From positions 310,001 through 374,000 of the forward strand of contig NZ_RCHR01000004.1 in the NCBI RefSeq assembly GCF_003665065.1: 64,000 nt of DNA. Reading direction: 5' to 3'. Of this stretch, positions 53,643 to 63,478 are shown one piece after another. Each line of letters opens with the position of its first letter. Positions within the stretch are counted from its first letter, which is position 1. The DNA is from Oceanobacillus piezotolerans (GTDB taxonomy: Bacteria > Bacillota > Bacilli > Bacillales > Amphibacillaceae). Under the pieces are notes generated by a model that was given only the letters and a program-made list of their open reading frames with translations, searched no databases and was not told where the DNA came from. The translations under genes were made by a program, and so were the position numbers.

Positions 53643-54658
53643 TTATTCACGGATTTCACGCTGAATTTCCATCACTTTCTCTTTTGGAAGCTTCGTCGAA
53701 CTTATCACAATTTCAATATTGATTCCAGTTTCTAAAAGCCGGTGGGCAATTGTTTCTTTTTCGTTTTCCATCCCTATTTTTTCGCCTTCGCGTCTTCCTT
53801 CTTCTCTTCCTTGTTCTCTTCCTTGTTCTCTACCTTCTTCTAATCCTTGTTCTAATCCCTTTTCTCTTCCTTCTTTTATTGCTTTCTCAGCTTCTTCTTT
53901 TACTTCCTGTAACCGAAGTTCTGCCTCGCGTTTGGCAGCTTCTTCATCCATAATATGTTTCAAACGTGATTCGTAAGCAAGATATTCTTCATGAGTCATA
54001 CTTAGCTCTTCCCAGTTTTGAAAGGCTTTTTTAAGTAATTCGTCTTTCATGGCTAATTCCTCCAATTCAAGATAAATACCTTCATAAACTTTTTCATTTC
54101 TGTGATCAACCATACCAAGCATTAAGAGCCATCTGGCCAAAATGTCATTCCATGGATCCAGTTTTGCTTCTTTCCAGGATTTTATTAACTTAGGCATTTC
54201 GATAAAATGAAATTCCATCACATTTGTCAACTTGAATTTCTCTTCATCTTCAAATAGATGATACGTTGTGTGAAATCGTTCTGTTTGATGAAACACGTTA
54301 AAATTCAGAATGTTAATGGAGATTACGGGAGACAACTCTTTATAGCTCATCCTCTTTTGTAATGGATTACGGTATATCCCAGACCAATAGTAAATAGAAC
54401 GCTTAATCATATCATATTTATTGGTAAACTGAATCTCTACATTCATCCTTTCTCCGTCGTCGGTAACAACTAATAAATCTAACCGGGACTGTTTATCTTC
54501 TACATACTCACCACCTGATTCCGTATTTGAAAAAGAAATATCTTTGATGCGCTCTCTGTCCGTTCTTTGTAGAATAGCATTTAAAAATACGACTGTAATC
54601 GCTTTATTCTGCTCATTTCCAAAAAGTTGTTTAAAGCATAATCTACTTTCAAATCCAT
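53643..54658 (-). pseudogene. Rpn-family PD-(D/E)XK nuclease, frameshifted
   Basis: The intact part from ATG 54446 (267 residues) is only the C-terminal two thirds. Upstream the frame stays open and encodes KQLFGNEQNKAITVVFLNAI and then SRLDLLVVTDDGERMNVEIQ, with the Asp and ExQ of the nuclease core. The natural start MDLKVDYA at 54658 is in another frame; one base is missing near 54634 (a TTTAAA run). The tail is a repeated GREQGREQ-like charged helix typical of Rpn recombination-promoting nucleases. Either a true pseudogene or a sequencing error. Confidence 0.75.
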
Positions 54659-54787
54659 CAATTTATGAAGGGCTATTCGTTTAAGGAGTGTAGTCTTAAT
54701 AAGTCATAATTGTCTCATGAGTGATAAGTTTACTCTTCATTTCAGCGCACCCTCCTGTTTTTCTTATTTAAACATCTTCATATATAT

Positions 54788-55408
54788 TCAACTTTGTTTA
54801 TCCAACCATTCTTCCTCAAAACTCATAAACCAATGACCTGTTTCATCCACTTTTGCAATTGCTTTTCTGCTTTCTTTTAAACCAGAGGAATTAAAATAAT
54901 AAGCTTCTACCCTCTCTATGCTTCCCATAGAGTCATAACATCGATAAATCATTAGAACATTAGATTGTTGTAACTTGTTTTTCCTTTTAATCACTTCATT
55001 TAAAACAGTTATCTTTTCCAATGTCTCTATGTACTGTATGCCAATGACATTATGGGGAACATATCCATCTTCTGTTTCAGAGAAAAGCTTTTCAATTGTT
55101 TCCAAATCCTTATTAGGTAAACTTTCCCTCTCAAGATGTAAAGCAAGATACAAATAATTAACCTTGTCTTTCCTCTGATCCCATTTCCACCAAGATAAAT
55201 CCATAGGACGAGATCTTCCTTTTAATCTGTCGTATTTCGAATCCTCTACAAAAGTATAGAAACCCAGGTACTCACCTACATTCGCGAAGTAATCTACTTC
55301 TCTTTTAGTAAACATAGAACGATTGTGTTCAGAGGATAAGTTTAACCTCCTATAATTGCGAACATAACCTTCGTAAAATTGCATTAAATCTAGATTTTGC
55401 TTTTTCAT
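54788..55408 (-). CDS. Unknown protein, 206 residues
   Basis: A soluble protein rich in aromatic and charged residues (LMQFYEGYVRNYRRLNL, SWWKWDQRKDKVNYLYLALHLERE, IYRCYDSMGSIERVEAYYFNSSG). It has no signal peptide, membrane segment or known motif. AAGGAGTG precedes the ATG. It stands alone; the pattern suits a small stress or phage-related protein but I cannot place it. Confidence 0.65.
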   Translation of the reverse strand: MKKQNLDLMQFYEGYVRNYRRLNLSSEHNRSMFTKREVDYFANVGEYLGFYTFVEDSKYDRLKGRSRPMDLSWWKWDQRKDKVNYLYLALHLERESLPNKDLETIEKLFSETEDGYVPHNVIGIQYIETLEKITVLNEVIKRKNKLQQSNVLMIYRCYDSMGSIERVEAYYFNSSGLKESRKAIAKVDETGHWFMSFEEEWLDKQS

Positions 55409-55793
55409 TAAGCCACTCCTTATTGACTTGCAATTAATTAATATTCCTCTAACAAAATTATCAACCTTTATAAATATTCTAACAAATCGTACAAAAGGTT
55501 GTATACATTAATTAGATACAATTAACTAGGAGGTGATTTTATGAAAGTTAAATATGAAGAAACTTTATAAGAACAAAAATTTCTCTCTTATCAACAAATC
55601 TTCAAGGAATTGAATATTTTAATTTTGATGAAAGTATTCATTAATTATATCGTCAAATAAATAGTTCGTAATGGATATCATGATCATACCTTCATATAAA
55701 GCAAGATATATTTATGTCCCTTTTAATACTTCCATGGGAGCGTTTCGATTTAGTTGTAAATAACTGTAATAACAAAGTAAGGAGTGAATATCT
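55409..55793. other. Intergenic region with a broken mini-gene
   Basis: AGGAGGTGATTTTATG (55531-55546) opens a frame of only nine codons ending at 55570; the next bases continue as a degraded coding-like stretch to about 55660. Probably a decayed small gene. The GH3 promoter should lie in 55670-55780, but I saw no clear boxes. Confidence 0.4.
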
Positions 55794-57962
55794 TTGGAAA
55801 ACCAACAAATAGAAGAGTTACTAAAACAAATGACGATGGATGAAAAAATAGGACAATTATTACAACTTACTCCTCCTTTTTTTAAGGGTTCTTCTGAACA
55901 CGGCAAAATTACTGGACCTTTAGCACAATTAAAGATTTCTGATGATATCGTGAAGAATACAGGGTCTGTACTAGGTGCTTCTGGAGCAAAAGAAATTCGT
56001 AGTATTCAGGAACAACATTTAAAAGATAACCGATTAGGTATACCTTTATTATTTATGGCAGATATCACCCATGGCTATGAAACTATTTTTCCAATACCGT
56101 TAGCTATCGGTTGCTCCTGGGATTTAAATTTGGCACAAAAAAGCGCAGAAATTGCGGCCAAAGAGGGGGCCGTTTCTGGTACTCATGTGACATTTGCTCC
56201 TATGGTTGATTTAGTGAGAGACCCACGTTGGGGACGCGTAATGGAATCTACTGGAGAAGATTCCTATTTGAATAGTGAATTTGCAAAGGCTCAAGTAAAA
56301 GGTTTTCAAGGAGAAGATCTTAAGAACGACCCTAATCGATTAGCTACATGCGTGAAGCATTTCGCTGCATATGGTGCTCCTGAAGGCGGAAGAGATTACA
56401 ATACAGTCAATATGTCTGAACGCCAATTACGAGAATCTTATTTACCGGCTTACCGGGCAGCACTGGACGCTGGAAGTAAATTAGTGATGACAGCCTTTAA
56501 TACGGTAGATGGAATCCCAGCAACTGGGAATAAAAAGCTGATGCGTGATCTATTACGGGATGAATGGGGATTTGATGGGGTTGTTATTTCCGATTGGGGT
56601 GCAGTAAAAGAACTTATTCCACACGGAGTAGCTGAGGATGAGAGAGAAGCTGCTTACAAAGCCATTCAAGCTGGGGTAGATATTGAAATGATGACAACGT
56701 GCTACCCTAACCACTTGAAAGAGCTTATTGAAAGCGGTCACGTAGCGGAAGAATTACTAAATGAAGCAGCCCTTCGCATTTTACAGTTAAAAAACGAGTT
56801 AGGATTGTTTGAAAATCCATACCGCGGATTAGATGAAGTACAAGAAAAGGAAGTAATTCTAAGTGAGGAGCATCGTGAAGCAACAAGAGAGTTAGCAAGT
56901 AAATCTTGTGTTCTGTTACAGAATAACTATAACATCTTACCAATCAACCCTTCACAAAAAATAGCACTAATTGGTCCATTTGCTGAGAGCAATGATATCC
57001 TTGGCCCTTGGTCATGGAAGGGTGATAAAAATGCTGCTATCACACTACGAAAAGGGCTAGAAGAGAAACTAGGTAACAATCGATTAATCGTTAAAAAAGG
57101 TTGCGAAATAGAATCTATTACAGATGAACAGCTTAACCATGCAATGACAGCTGCAGAACAAGCTGACGTTATTATATTAGCTCTAGGAGAACATTCCGAT
57201 ATGAGTGGCGAGGCTGGTTCTCGTTCCAATATAAAACTACCTGACTCCCAATTGAAATTAGTTGAAAAAGTCCATGGATTAGGGAAACCAACAATAACCG
57301 TTTTATTCAATGGCAGACCTCTTGATTTACATGGCGTCTACGATAAAACAGATGCGATATTAGAGGCTTGGTTCCCTGGAACGGAAGGTGGTAGAGCTAT
57401 TACGGATATTTTATATGGGGATGTTAATCCATCTGGAAAATTATCCATGTCTTTCCCTTATTCTGTAGGTCAGGTACCAGTTTATTATAACCATTATAAT
57501 ACTGGACGCCCACAAGGTGCCGAAGATGCGCAAGTAAGATATGTTTCCCAATATCTCGATATCCCAAATGAAGCCCTTTTCCCATTTGGATACGGGTTAA
57601 GTTACACCACATTCAGCTATCAAAATATGAAACTATCTACCGATACAATTACACCCGATGATAAATTAGAGGTATCGATTACTGTAAAAAACACGGGAAA
57701 TATTGCTGGCGAAGAAACCGTTCAATTATATGTTCGTGACTTAGTTGGTGAAGTGGTTCGACCAGTAAAGGAACTGAAAGGGTTTGAAAAGATTCATTTA
57801 GAACCAGGAGAAGAGAAAAACGTAACGTTTGAAATAACCGAAGAACAATTACGTTATTACCATTCCGACTTAAGCTTTGAAAGTGATGAAGGTACATTTG
57901 AAGTCTATGTCGGTCCAAACAGTTGTGATGTACAATCACTTCCTTTTCGATTAATAAAATAG
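55794..57962 (+). CDS. bglX: Intracellular GH3 beta-glucosidase
   Basis: A 722-residue GH3 enzyme without a signal peptide: MTMDEKIGQLLQL, FMADITHGYETIFPIPLA, RWGRVMESTGEDSYL, CVKHFAAYGAPEGGRDYN, and FDGVVISDWGAV with the nucleophile Asp (about 268). The second domain has the acid/base region LGEHSDMSGEAGSR, and a C-terminal fibronectin-like domain (about 610-715) is present. It would split short beta-glucosides in the cytoplasm. A TTG start fits AAGGAG upstream. Next to it lie remains of a GH94 phosphorylase, so the locus once handled beta-glucans or cellobiose-like sugars by two routes. Confidence 0.9.
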   Translation: MENQQIEELLKQMTMDEKIGQLLQLTPPFFKGSSEHGKITGPLAQLKISDDIVKNTGSVLGASGAKEIRSIQEQHLKDNRLGIPLLFMADITHGYETIFPIPLAIGCSWDLNLAQKSAEIAAKEGAVSGTHVTFAPMVDLVRDPRWGRVMESTGEDSYLNSEFAKAQVKGFQGEDLKNDPNRLATCVKHFAAYGAPEGGRDYNTVNMSERQLRESYLPAYRAALDAGSKLVMTAFNTVDGIPATGNKKLMRDLLRDEWGFDGVVISDWGAVKELIPHGVAEDEREAAYKAIQAGVDIEMMTTCYPNHLKELIESGHVAEELLNEAALRILQLKNELGLFENPYRGLDEVQEKEVILSEEHREATRELASKSCVLLQNNYNILPINPSQKIALIGPFAESNDILGPWSWKGDKNAAITLRKGLEEKLGNNRLIVKKGCEIESITDEQLNHAMTAAEQADVIILALGEHSDMSGEAGSRSNIKLPDSQLKLVEKVHGLGKPTITVLFNGRPLDLHGVYDKTDAILEAWFPGTEGGRAITDILYGDVNPSGKLSMSFPYSVGQVPVYYNHYNTGRPQGAEDAQVRYVSQYLDIPNEALFPFGYGLSYTTFSYQNMKLSTDTITPDDKLEVSITVKNTGNIAGEETVQLYVRDLVGEVVRPVKELKGFEKIHLEPGEEKNVTFEITEEQLRYYHSDLSFESDEGTFEVYVGPNSCDVQSLPFRLIK

Positions 57963-57982
57963 CAAAAGAAGGTGTGCACAAA

Positions 57983-58434
57983 TGTATTGGGTAGATTCAT
58001 TAGTTACTTTACAAGCAGACGATCTCCAGTTTAGCTTTCATCAAAGTGATGACACATGGGGATACATTTATTAATCCCGGCAAATTAAATACAAGATATG
58101 ATGCTCAAGGATATTTTGTTAAATTAAGAATTGGCTCATCTATTCAAGCGGACTAGGAATCTACTTAAATCAATTGATATCCAATGCATTAGGAATTCGT
58201 CATAAATACCAGGATCTAATTATTGATCCTGTTATTTCCTATGATATGGATGGTCTAGAGTTTAACTTTATGGTGATGAATAATAGAGTTTACATTTATC
58301 TATCACTTAAATCGAGGAGAAAAATATGTCTATTAAAGGAACCAGAGTGGATACAAAAACAACCGTTAATCCCTATCGAAATGATGGTTTTATCATAAAG
58401 CAATATGTCCTCGATATATGCTTGTGGATTCGGT
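57983..58434 (+). pseudogene. Decayed GH94-type glycoside phosphorylase (C-terminal remnants)
   Basis: Fragments in several frames: MYWVDSLVTLQADDLQF from 57983, GIRHKYQDLIIDPVISYDMDGLEF (58192-58263), and after a frame change GTRVDTKTTVNPYRNDGF (about 58337-58390). The order LxIDPxIP...DG and then NPYRxGG is the C-terminal signature of cellobiose/cellobionate-type phosphorylases. Stops and frameshifts interrupt it and the catalytic barrel is missing. Confidence 0.6.
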
Positions 58435-58635
58435 GGTGCTGAACCATTATTGCTAACACGAATCTCAACTGTATAAGTCATAGGCACAAATTCATAAAAT
58501 TTACTCATGCCAACCACTGTCCCCTTCACTTCTGAATCTCATACATACTTAACAATATATTTAACATCAGCACCCTTCCCGGTTGTCAAATAACACACAA
58601 ATTTTACTGAATTTTTTTAAAAAATAAAAAAACTA
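58435..58635. other. Intergenic remains before the sulfur-type operon
   Basis: On the minus strand 58296-58529 stays open (SKFYEFVPMTYTVEIRVSNNG) and may be another remnant, but it has no convincing start and overlaps the GH94 debris. Nothing else seen. Confidence 0.3.
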
Positions 58636-58664
58636 TTGACATCATCACCGAATTTAGGAATAAT
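58636..58664 (+). promoter_or_regulatory. SigA promoter of the acyl-CoA dehydrogenase / ABC operon
   Basis: TTGACA (58636-58641), a 17-base spacer and AATAAT (58659-58664), about 65 bases before the start codon. Confidence 0.6.
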
Positions 58665-58682
58665 AATTCATATAATTCCAAT
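58656..58682. promoter_or_regulatory. CymR-like operator
   Basis: A 27-base dyad with GGAAT (58657-58661) and AATTCCAAT (58674-58682); its reverse reads ATTGGAATT, the conserved core of CymR boxes. It overlaps the -10 region, fitting repression when cysteine is plentiful. Confidence 0.55.
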
Positions 58683-58726
58683 AAGGTTTATATGGTTAAA
58701 TATAATTATGCAATGGAGGAACCGCA

Positions 58727-59881
58727 ATGAATTTATTAAGTTTAAATACGATGGAGGAACGAATTCATTTATTATCTAAAACCGTAGAACCTTTTGCAGA
58801 ACGAGCATCAAAACATGATGAAAATGGAACATTCCCTTTTGAAAACTTTCAAGAATTAATAGCAATCGGGTATCCAGCATTAACATTACCTAAAGTATAC
58901 GGGGGATTGGGGATTACATTGTACGAAATGATACGCCATCAAGAAATCATCGGAAAAGCAGATGGCTCTACCTCGCTTGGGATTGGCTGGCATATGGGGC
59001 TAATGAAACATTTTGGAGAAAATGAAATTTGGGAGAAGGAAAAATTTGCATCCATTGCTAAAGACGTTAAAGAAAATGGTGCATTACTTAACAGTGCTGC
59101 TTCAGAACCAGCTACTGGCAGCCCCACTCGTGGCGGTAAACCGGAAACCTTTGCAAAAGAGGATAGCACGGGATGGGTTATTAACGGGAGAAAAACATTC
59201 ACCACCCTTTCTCCTATTCTTAGTTACTTTATAGTTAGTGCTTCCATAGAAGGAACCGATGATGTAGGAAACTTCTTAATTAAACGGGAAAGAAATGGTG
59301 TAAGAGTTGATGAAACATGGGATTCCATTGCAATGCGTGGAACTGGCAGCCATGATCTTGTATTAGAAAATGTTCATGTTGACAAAAACGATCTGGTTGA
59401 AATCCTATCATCTGCTAAAAAGAAACCTGCTGGCTGGCTTTTACATATTCCTGCTTGCTATTTAGGGATTGCACAAGCCGCACAACAAGCTGCACTAGAT
59501 TTCGCAACCACTTATTCCCCTAACAGCATTAAGGGAACCATTTCGGAATTACCAAATGTGAAACAAAAGCTTGGGGAAATCGAACTCGGCATATTAGAAG
59601 CAAAACATTTCCTATACTCCATTGCCAAAAAGTGGGATGAAAGCGACGAAGAAACACGGAACACAATGGGACCTGAACTTGGAGCAGTTAAATTATCTGT
59701 TGTAAACAAAGCAGTTCATGTAGTTGATTTGGCAATGAGAGTTGTTGGTGCAAGAAGCTTATCCGAGAAAAATAATCTACAACTCTATTACCGTGATGTT
59801 CGGGCAGGACTTCACAACCCACCAATGGATGACATGACCATCATAAATCTTGCTGGAAAATCAATGAAAGATCATCTGTAA
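58727..59881 (+). CDS. Acyl-CoA dehydrogenase-fold flavoenzyme (DszC/SfnC-like)
   Basis: A 384-residue protein of the acyl-CoA dehydrogenase superfamily: TLPKVYGGLGITLYEMIRHQEIIGKADGSTSLGIGWHMG, LNSAASEPATGSPTRGG, GWVINGRKTFTT, WDSIAMRGTGSHDLVLENVHV. The usual catalytic Glu of true acyl-CoA dehydrogenases is not evident. Members next to amino-acid-type importers and under CymR often act as flavin-dependent monooxygenases releasing sulfur from organosulfur compounds, so that role is proposed; a lipid role is less likely here. GGAGG precedes the ATG. Confidence 0.82.
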   Translation: MNLLSLNTMEERIHLLSKTVEPFAERASKHDENGTFPFENFQELIAIGYPALTLPKVYGGLGITLYEMIRHQEIIGKADGSTSLGIGWHMGLMKHFGENEIWEKEKFASIAKDVKENGALLNSAASEPATGSPTRGGKPETFAKEDSTGWVINGRKTFTTLSPILSYFIVSASIEGTDDVGNFLIKRERNGVRVDETWDSIAMRGTGSHDLVLENVHVDKNDLVEILSSAKKKPAGWLLHIPACYLGIAQAAQQAALDFATTYSPNSIKGTISELPNVKQKLGEIELGILEAKHFLYSIAKKWDESDEETRNTMGPELGAVKLSVVNKAVHVVDLAMRVVGARSLSEKNNLQLYYRDVRAGLHNPPMDDMTIINLAGKSMKDHL

Positions 59882-60006
59882 GTTTTTCCAATAGATGATG
59901 GGACAGAGAGCCTGTCTCCTCTTTCTATTGATTCGATTAAATAGCTGTTTTTTAAGAATGAAATTGTTATTAAGTTTTTTATAAAAGTGCAAAGGAGTAA
60001 TGATCA

Positions 60007-60870
60007 ATGAAAAAAGGGAAATTGTTAAAAGGTTTCGTAACAGGTCTAGCATTAGTTACATTCATTGCGGGATGTGAGTCGGGTACTGCCTCTAGTTCAG
60101 ATGGGGATAGTGCTTCGGAAGTTAGAACGGTAAAAGTTGCCTATGATCAATCGTCAAAGCCTATTTCTTACCTAGACGATAATGGAAACGCAACTGGATA
60201 TGATGTAGAAGTGATGAAATTAGTTGATGAATTACTACCAGAATATGAATTTGAGTATGTTGGGACAACAAGTGAAGACTTACTAATCGGTGTTCAACAA
60301 GGGAAATTCCAAGTTGGGGTTAAAAATGCATTTTGGACAGAGGAAAGAACTGAAAACTTTCTTTATCCTGAGGAATTTCTTGGTTTAAGTAGTATAGGTC
60401 TCGTTTTAACGAATGAAAACGCCCATATAAAAACTTTGGAAGATTTTGCCTCTGAAGGCTTTACACTAGCACCAATCGCAGCAAACAATGCACAGTACAC
60501 AGTGATTGAGGAATACAATCAAGAAAATCCAGACAATCCGGTCAAATTACAAGCTGGAGACCAATTCTCTGTTGACGTTATTCAATGGGTGAATGAAGGT
60601 CGTGTCGACGGTGGTGTCACCATAGAGGGGCCTTTTCAAAAACAAGTAATAGCAGAGGATGGTCCATATCATAATTTAATAAATGACGTTGTTTATAATG
60701 AATTCGACGTGATTAAAACATGGCCATTATTTAATTTAGATGAACAAGAATTTGCAGCTGCCTATGACGAAGCAATCAAACAGCTTAAGGAAGAAAAGAA
60801 ACTAAGTGAACTGAGTACAGAATTCTATGGCAGAGACCTATTTGAAGTATTAGAATCTGTGGATAGATAA
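60007..60870 (+). CDS. Amino-acid-type ABC transporter solute-binding lipoprotein
   Basis: A 287-residue binding protein. The lipobox FIAGCES (Cys23) is followed by a type 3 fold: VKVAYDQSSKPISYLDDNGNATGYDVEVMKLVDELLPEYEFEYV, and GVQQGKFQVGVKNAFWTEERTENFLY. This resembles TcyJ/YxeM-type receptors for cystine and S-modified cysteines. It heads the transporter genes that follow and shares the CymR-like control upstream. Confidence 0.9.
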   Translation: MKKGKLLKGFVTGLALVTFIAGCESGTASSSDGDSASEVRTVKVAYDQSSKPISYLDDNGNATGYDVEVMKLVDELLPEYEFEYVGTTSEDLLIGVQQGKFQVGVKNAFWTEERTENFLYPEEFLGLSSIGLVLTNENAHIKTLEDFASEGFTLAPIAANNAQYTVIEEYNQENPDNPVKLQAGDQFSVDVIQWVNEGRVDGGVTIEGPFQKQVIAEDGPYHNLINDVVYNEFDVIKTWPLFNLDEQEFAAAYDEAIKQLKEEKKLSELSTEFYGRDLFEVLESVDR

Positions 60871-60891
60871 TCGAAAACTAGAGGTGCAAAA

Positions 60892-61599
60892 ATGGAGGAA
60901 TATTTCGATTCAACTTATATTTGGGAATCCATTCCGGCGCTACTTCCCTATTTGAAAATGACATTTTTCGTGGCAGGCCTTTCCGTTCTATTCGGAAGCC
61001 TGCTAGGGTTAATTTTAGCCATTATGAAACTCGGAGAAAATAAAGTTTTTCAAAACATCGCCCATGGTTATACAACTGTATTACGTTGTACACCATCGAT
61101 CGTTCTACTATTCTTAATTTACTACGGTGTTCCAGCTATAGCTATGAATTTTGGTGTCAATCTCAACGATATGAGCTCTGTCTTTTTTGTTGTGATTACG
61201 TTCACCCTTCAATTTGGAGCATTAATGTCTGAAGTCATCCGTTCAGCTTATGAATCTATTGATAGAGGGCAATATGAAGCGGCTGTATCCGTTGGGTTGA
61301 GTAACATGCAAGCTTACCGAAGAATTATTTTCCCTCAAGCGTTTGTTGTCGCTTTACCTAACTTTGGGAATGCGCTGCTAGAATTAATGAAAGAAGGTGC
61401 CCTAGCATACACTATCGGGCTAATTGACGTGATGGGTAAAGCAAACCTTATTATTGCGAGTAACTACAATTCCCATGCACTTGAAATCTATATTGGACTT
61501 TCTATCATTTACTGGGTACTGTCAATTATCATCGAACAATTTTTCTTAAAATTGGAAAGAGTGTTTAGTAAAGGGAATAAAGGCTTAAAAGCAGCATAA
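60892..61599 (+). CDS. Amino-acid ABC transporter permease 1
   Basis: A 235-residue HisM/TcyL-type permease with about five spans and the coupling helix signature EAAVSVGLSNMQAYRRIIFPQAF (about 144-166). It opens with the typical WESIPALLPYLKMTFFVAGLSVLFG. It pairs with the second permease. Confidence 0.92.
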   Translation: MEEYFDSTYIWESIPALLPYLKMTFFVAGLSVLFGSLLGLILAIMKLGENKVFQNIAHGYTTVLRCTPSIVLLFLIYYGVPAIAMNFGVNLNDMSSVFFVVITFTLQFGALMSEVIRSAYESIDRGQYEAAVSVGLSNMQAYRRIIFPQAFVVALPNFGNALLELMKEGALAYTIGLIDVMGKANLIIASNYNSHALEIYIGLSIIYWVLSIIIEQFFLKLERVFSKGNKGLKAA

Positions 61600-61614
61600 G
61601 CAGGGGGTGACAGA

Positions 61615-62331
61615 GTGTCAAATGGATTGGACTTTGAGTTTCTAATAGATACTTTTTTTGTAGCTTTAACAGGGGTTCCAGTTGCAATACTTATTACAGT
61701 AGTTTCATTAGCTATTGCCTTGCCTTTAGGCTTTATACTTGCCTTAACAAGAATAAATAAAATGCTGGTCTTAAATCAATTTTCCCGTGTGTACGTTTCC
61801 TTTGTAAGAGGGACACCTGTCATCGTACAAATTTTTATCATTTATAATAGTGTCCCCCTATTGCTTGCATCCATCTTTGAAAAATATAACATCCAAATGG
61901 ATGTATATGATGTAAATCCAATTTGGTATGCACTTATCGTTTTTTCATTAAATACGACAGCAACATTAATTGAGGTATTCCGCTCTGCCATTAACACTGT
62001 TAGTAAAGGACAATTGGAAGCTGCCCATTCAGTTGGGTTAACAACCGTTCAAGCATTTAGAAGAATTATCGTTCCGCAAACATTAGTTGTTGCATTACCT
62101 AACATTTGTAATGCAACCGTCAATCTAATTAAAGCAACATCATTAGGCTATGCCATGTCCTTACCAGAAATTACGTTAAAAGCCCAAGTCGCAGCAAATG
62201 CAAGCTATAACTATATTGAAGCATATCTCGATATCTTTATTATTTATCTCATCATTTGTAGTTTAGTAGAATACTTGTTTAAACGATTGGAAAAACGTTT
62301 AAGGAAATACCAAATCGCACCTACTGCATAG
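61615..62331 (+). CDS. Amino-acid ABC transporter permease 2
   Basis: A 238-residue permease of the same type: [19 protein letters not shown] and the coupling region [23 protein letters not shown]. The start is GTG at 61615 behind AGGGGGTG. Two unequal permeases per transporter are usual in the TcyL/TcyM class. Confidence 0.92.
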   Translation: MSNGLDFEFLIDTFFVALTGVPVAILITVVSLAIALPLGFILALTRINKMLVLNQFSRVYVSFVRGTPVIVQIFIIYNSVPLLLASIFEKYNIQMDVYDVNPIWYALIVFSLNTTATLIEVFRSAINTVSKGQLEAAHSVGLTTVQAFRRIIVPQTLVVALPNICNATVNLIKATSLGYAMSLPEITLKAQVAANASYNYIEAYLDIFIIYLIICSLVEYLFKRLEKRLRKYQIAPTA

Positions 62332-62353
62332 ATCTATTTTCGGAGGTGAAATC

Positions 62354-63109
62354 ATGTTAGAGATTAAGAATATACACAAATCATTCGGAGATAATATCGT
62401 TTTGAATGGAATAGATTTAAAGATTGAAAAAGGGGATGTCGTTGTCGTCCTTGGACCAAGTGGGTCTGGTAAAACAACATTACTAAGGTGCATCAACTTT
62501 CTAGAAAAGGCGGATCAAGGACAGGCCATTTTTGGAGATACTCAGGTGGATCTCAAAAAAGCGTCTAAGAAACAAATTTATTCAATAAGAAAACGAACGG
62601 CCTTCGTCTTCCAAAACTATAATCTCTTCAATAATAAAACAGCATTGGAGAACGTAACAGAAGGACTCATCATCGGAAGAAAAATGACGAAAGAAGAAGC
62701 AAATAAAATTGGAAAAGATGCATTAGATAAGGTTGGTTTATTCGAAAAATACGACGCCTATCCTGGAGAATTATCTGGTGGTCAACAGCAAAGAGTTGGC
62801 ATTGCAAGAGCCGTTTCTCTAAATCCTGACATTATCCTTTTTGATGAACCAACCTCAGCACTCGACCCAGAATTGGTTGGAGAAGTGCTAGAAGTAATGA
62901 AAACAATCGCAAAAGAAGGAACAACCATGCTTGTCGTGACCCATGAAATGTCGTTTGCAAAGGATGTAGCAAATAGAGTTATATTTATGGATGGTGGCGT
63001 TATAGTAGAAGAAGGCCCACCTAATGAATTCTTCCAACACCCGAAAGAAGAAAGAACACAACGATTTCTTAAAAGAGTTTTGCCTGAGGATTATATATAT
63101 AACATATAG
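62354..63109 (+). CDS. Amino-acid ABC transporter ATP-binding protein
   Basis: A 251-residue GlnQ/TcyN-type ATPase: Walker [10 protein letters not shown] (34-42), VFQNYNLF, signature [14 protein letters not shown], Walker [14 protein letters not shown], switch VVTHEM. The protein ends with the family's [18 protein letters not shown]. It completes the importer. Confidence 0.95.
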   Translation: MLEIKNIHKSFGDNIVLNGIDLKIEKGDVVVVLGPSGSGKTTLLRCINFLEKADQGQAIFGDTQVDLKKASKKQIYSIRKRTAFVFQNYNLFNNKTALENVTEGLIIGRKMTKEEANKIGKDALDKVGLFEKYDAYPGELSGGQQQRVGIARAVSLNPDIILFDEPTSALDPELVGEVLEVMKTIAKEGTTMLVVTHEMSFAKDVANRVIFMDGGVIVEEGPPNEFFQHPKEERTQRFLKRVLPEDYIYNI

Positions 63110-63478
63110 TGGTAAGTTATCTGGCCCGTTTGTGGAAGACTAATCTAATTGAAAATCAGTCAAATTTTTATAACTAGTAGAACATTTTTATTTCTCAAAT
63201 TATATTTTTAACACTAGAAATTTGAATTGGTAACAGCCTGCCATTCTTTGGTATATTTTTCATCATTCAGTGGTAAAAACTATGTCAACGATGATACCTT
63301 GCGTTGACTATAATCAATTATTGAATAAAAGAGACACTGAAAAACTCATTATCTCTTGTTGACGGTTGTGATTACGATAATCTGCCCCCTACCTCCGAAG
63401 ACCGTTCACTACTATTTCCCAATAAAAGAATCCATCCTGAATAAAATTCAGAACGGATTCTTTTCTCTTATCAATCTA
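63110..63478. other. Intergenic region before the last gene
   Basis: Holds a bidirectional terminator at 63424-63464; the rest shows no gene. Confidence 0.5.
63424..63464. terminator. Bidirectional terminator
   Basis: AAAAGAATCC (63424-63433) pairs with GGATTCTTTT (63455-63464), with inner CTGAAT/ATTCAG. It separates the ABC operon from the converging SDR gene. Confidence 0.8.

Noticed and set aside
53719-53976. Ser/Phe-rich plus-strand frame
   Set aside because: Mirror of the charged GREQ repeat of the Rpn nuclease.
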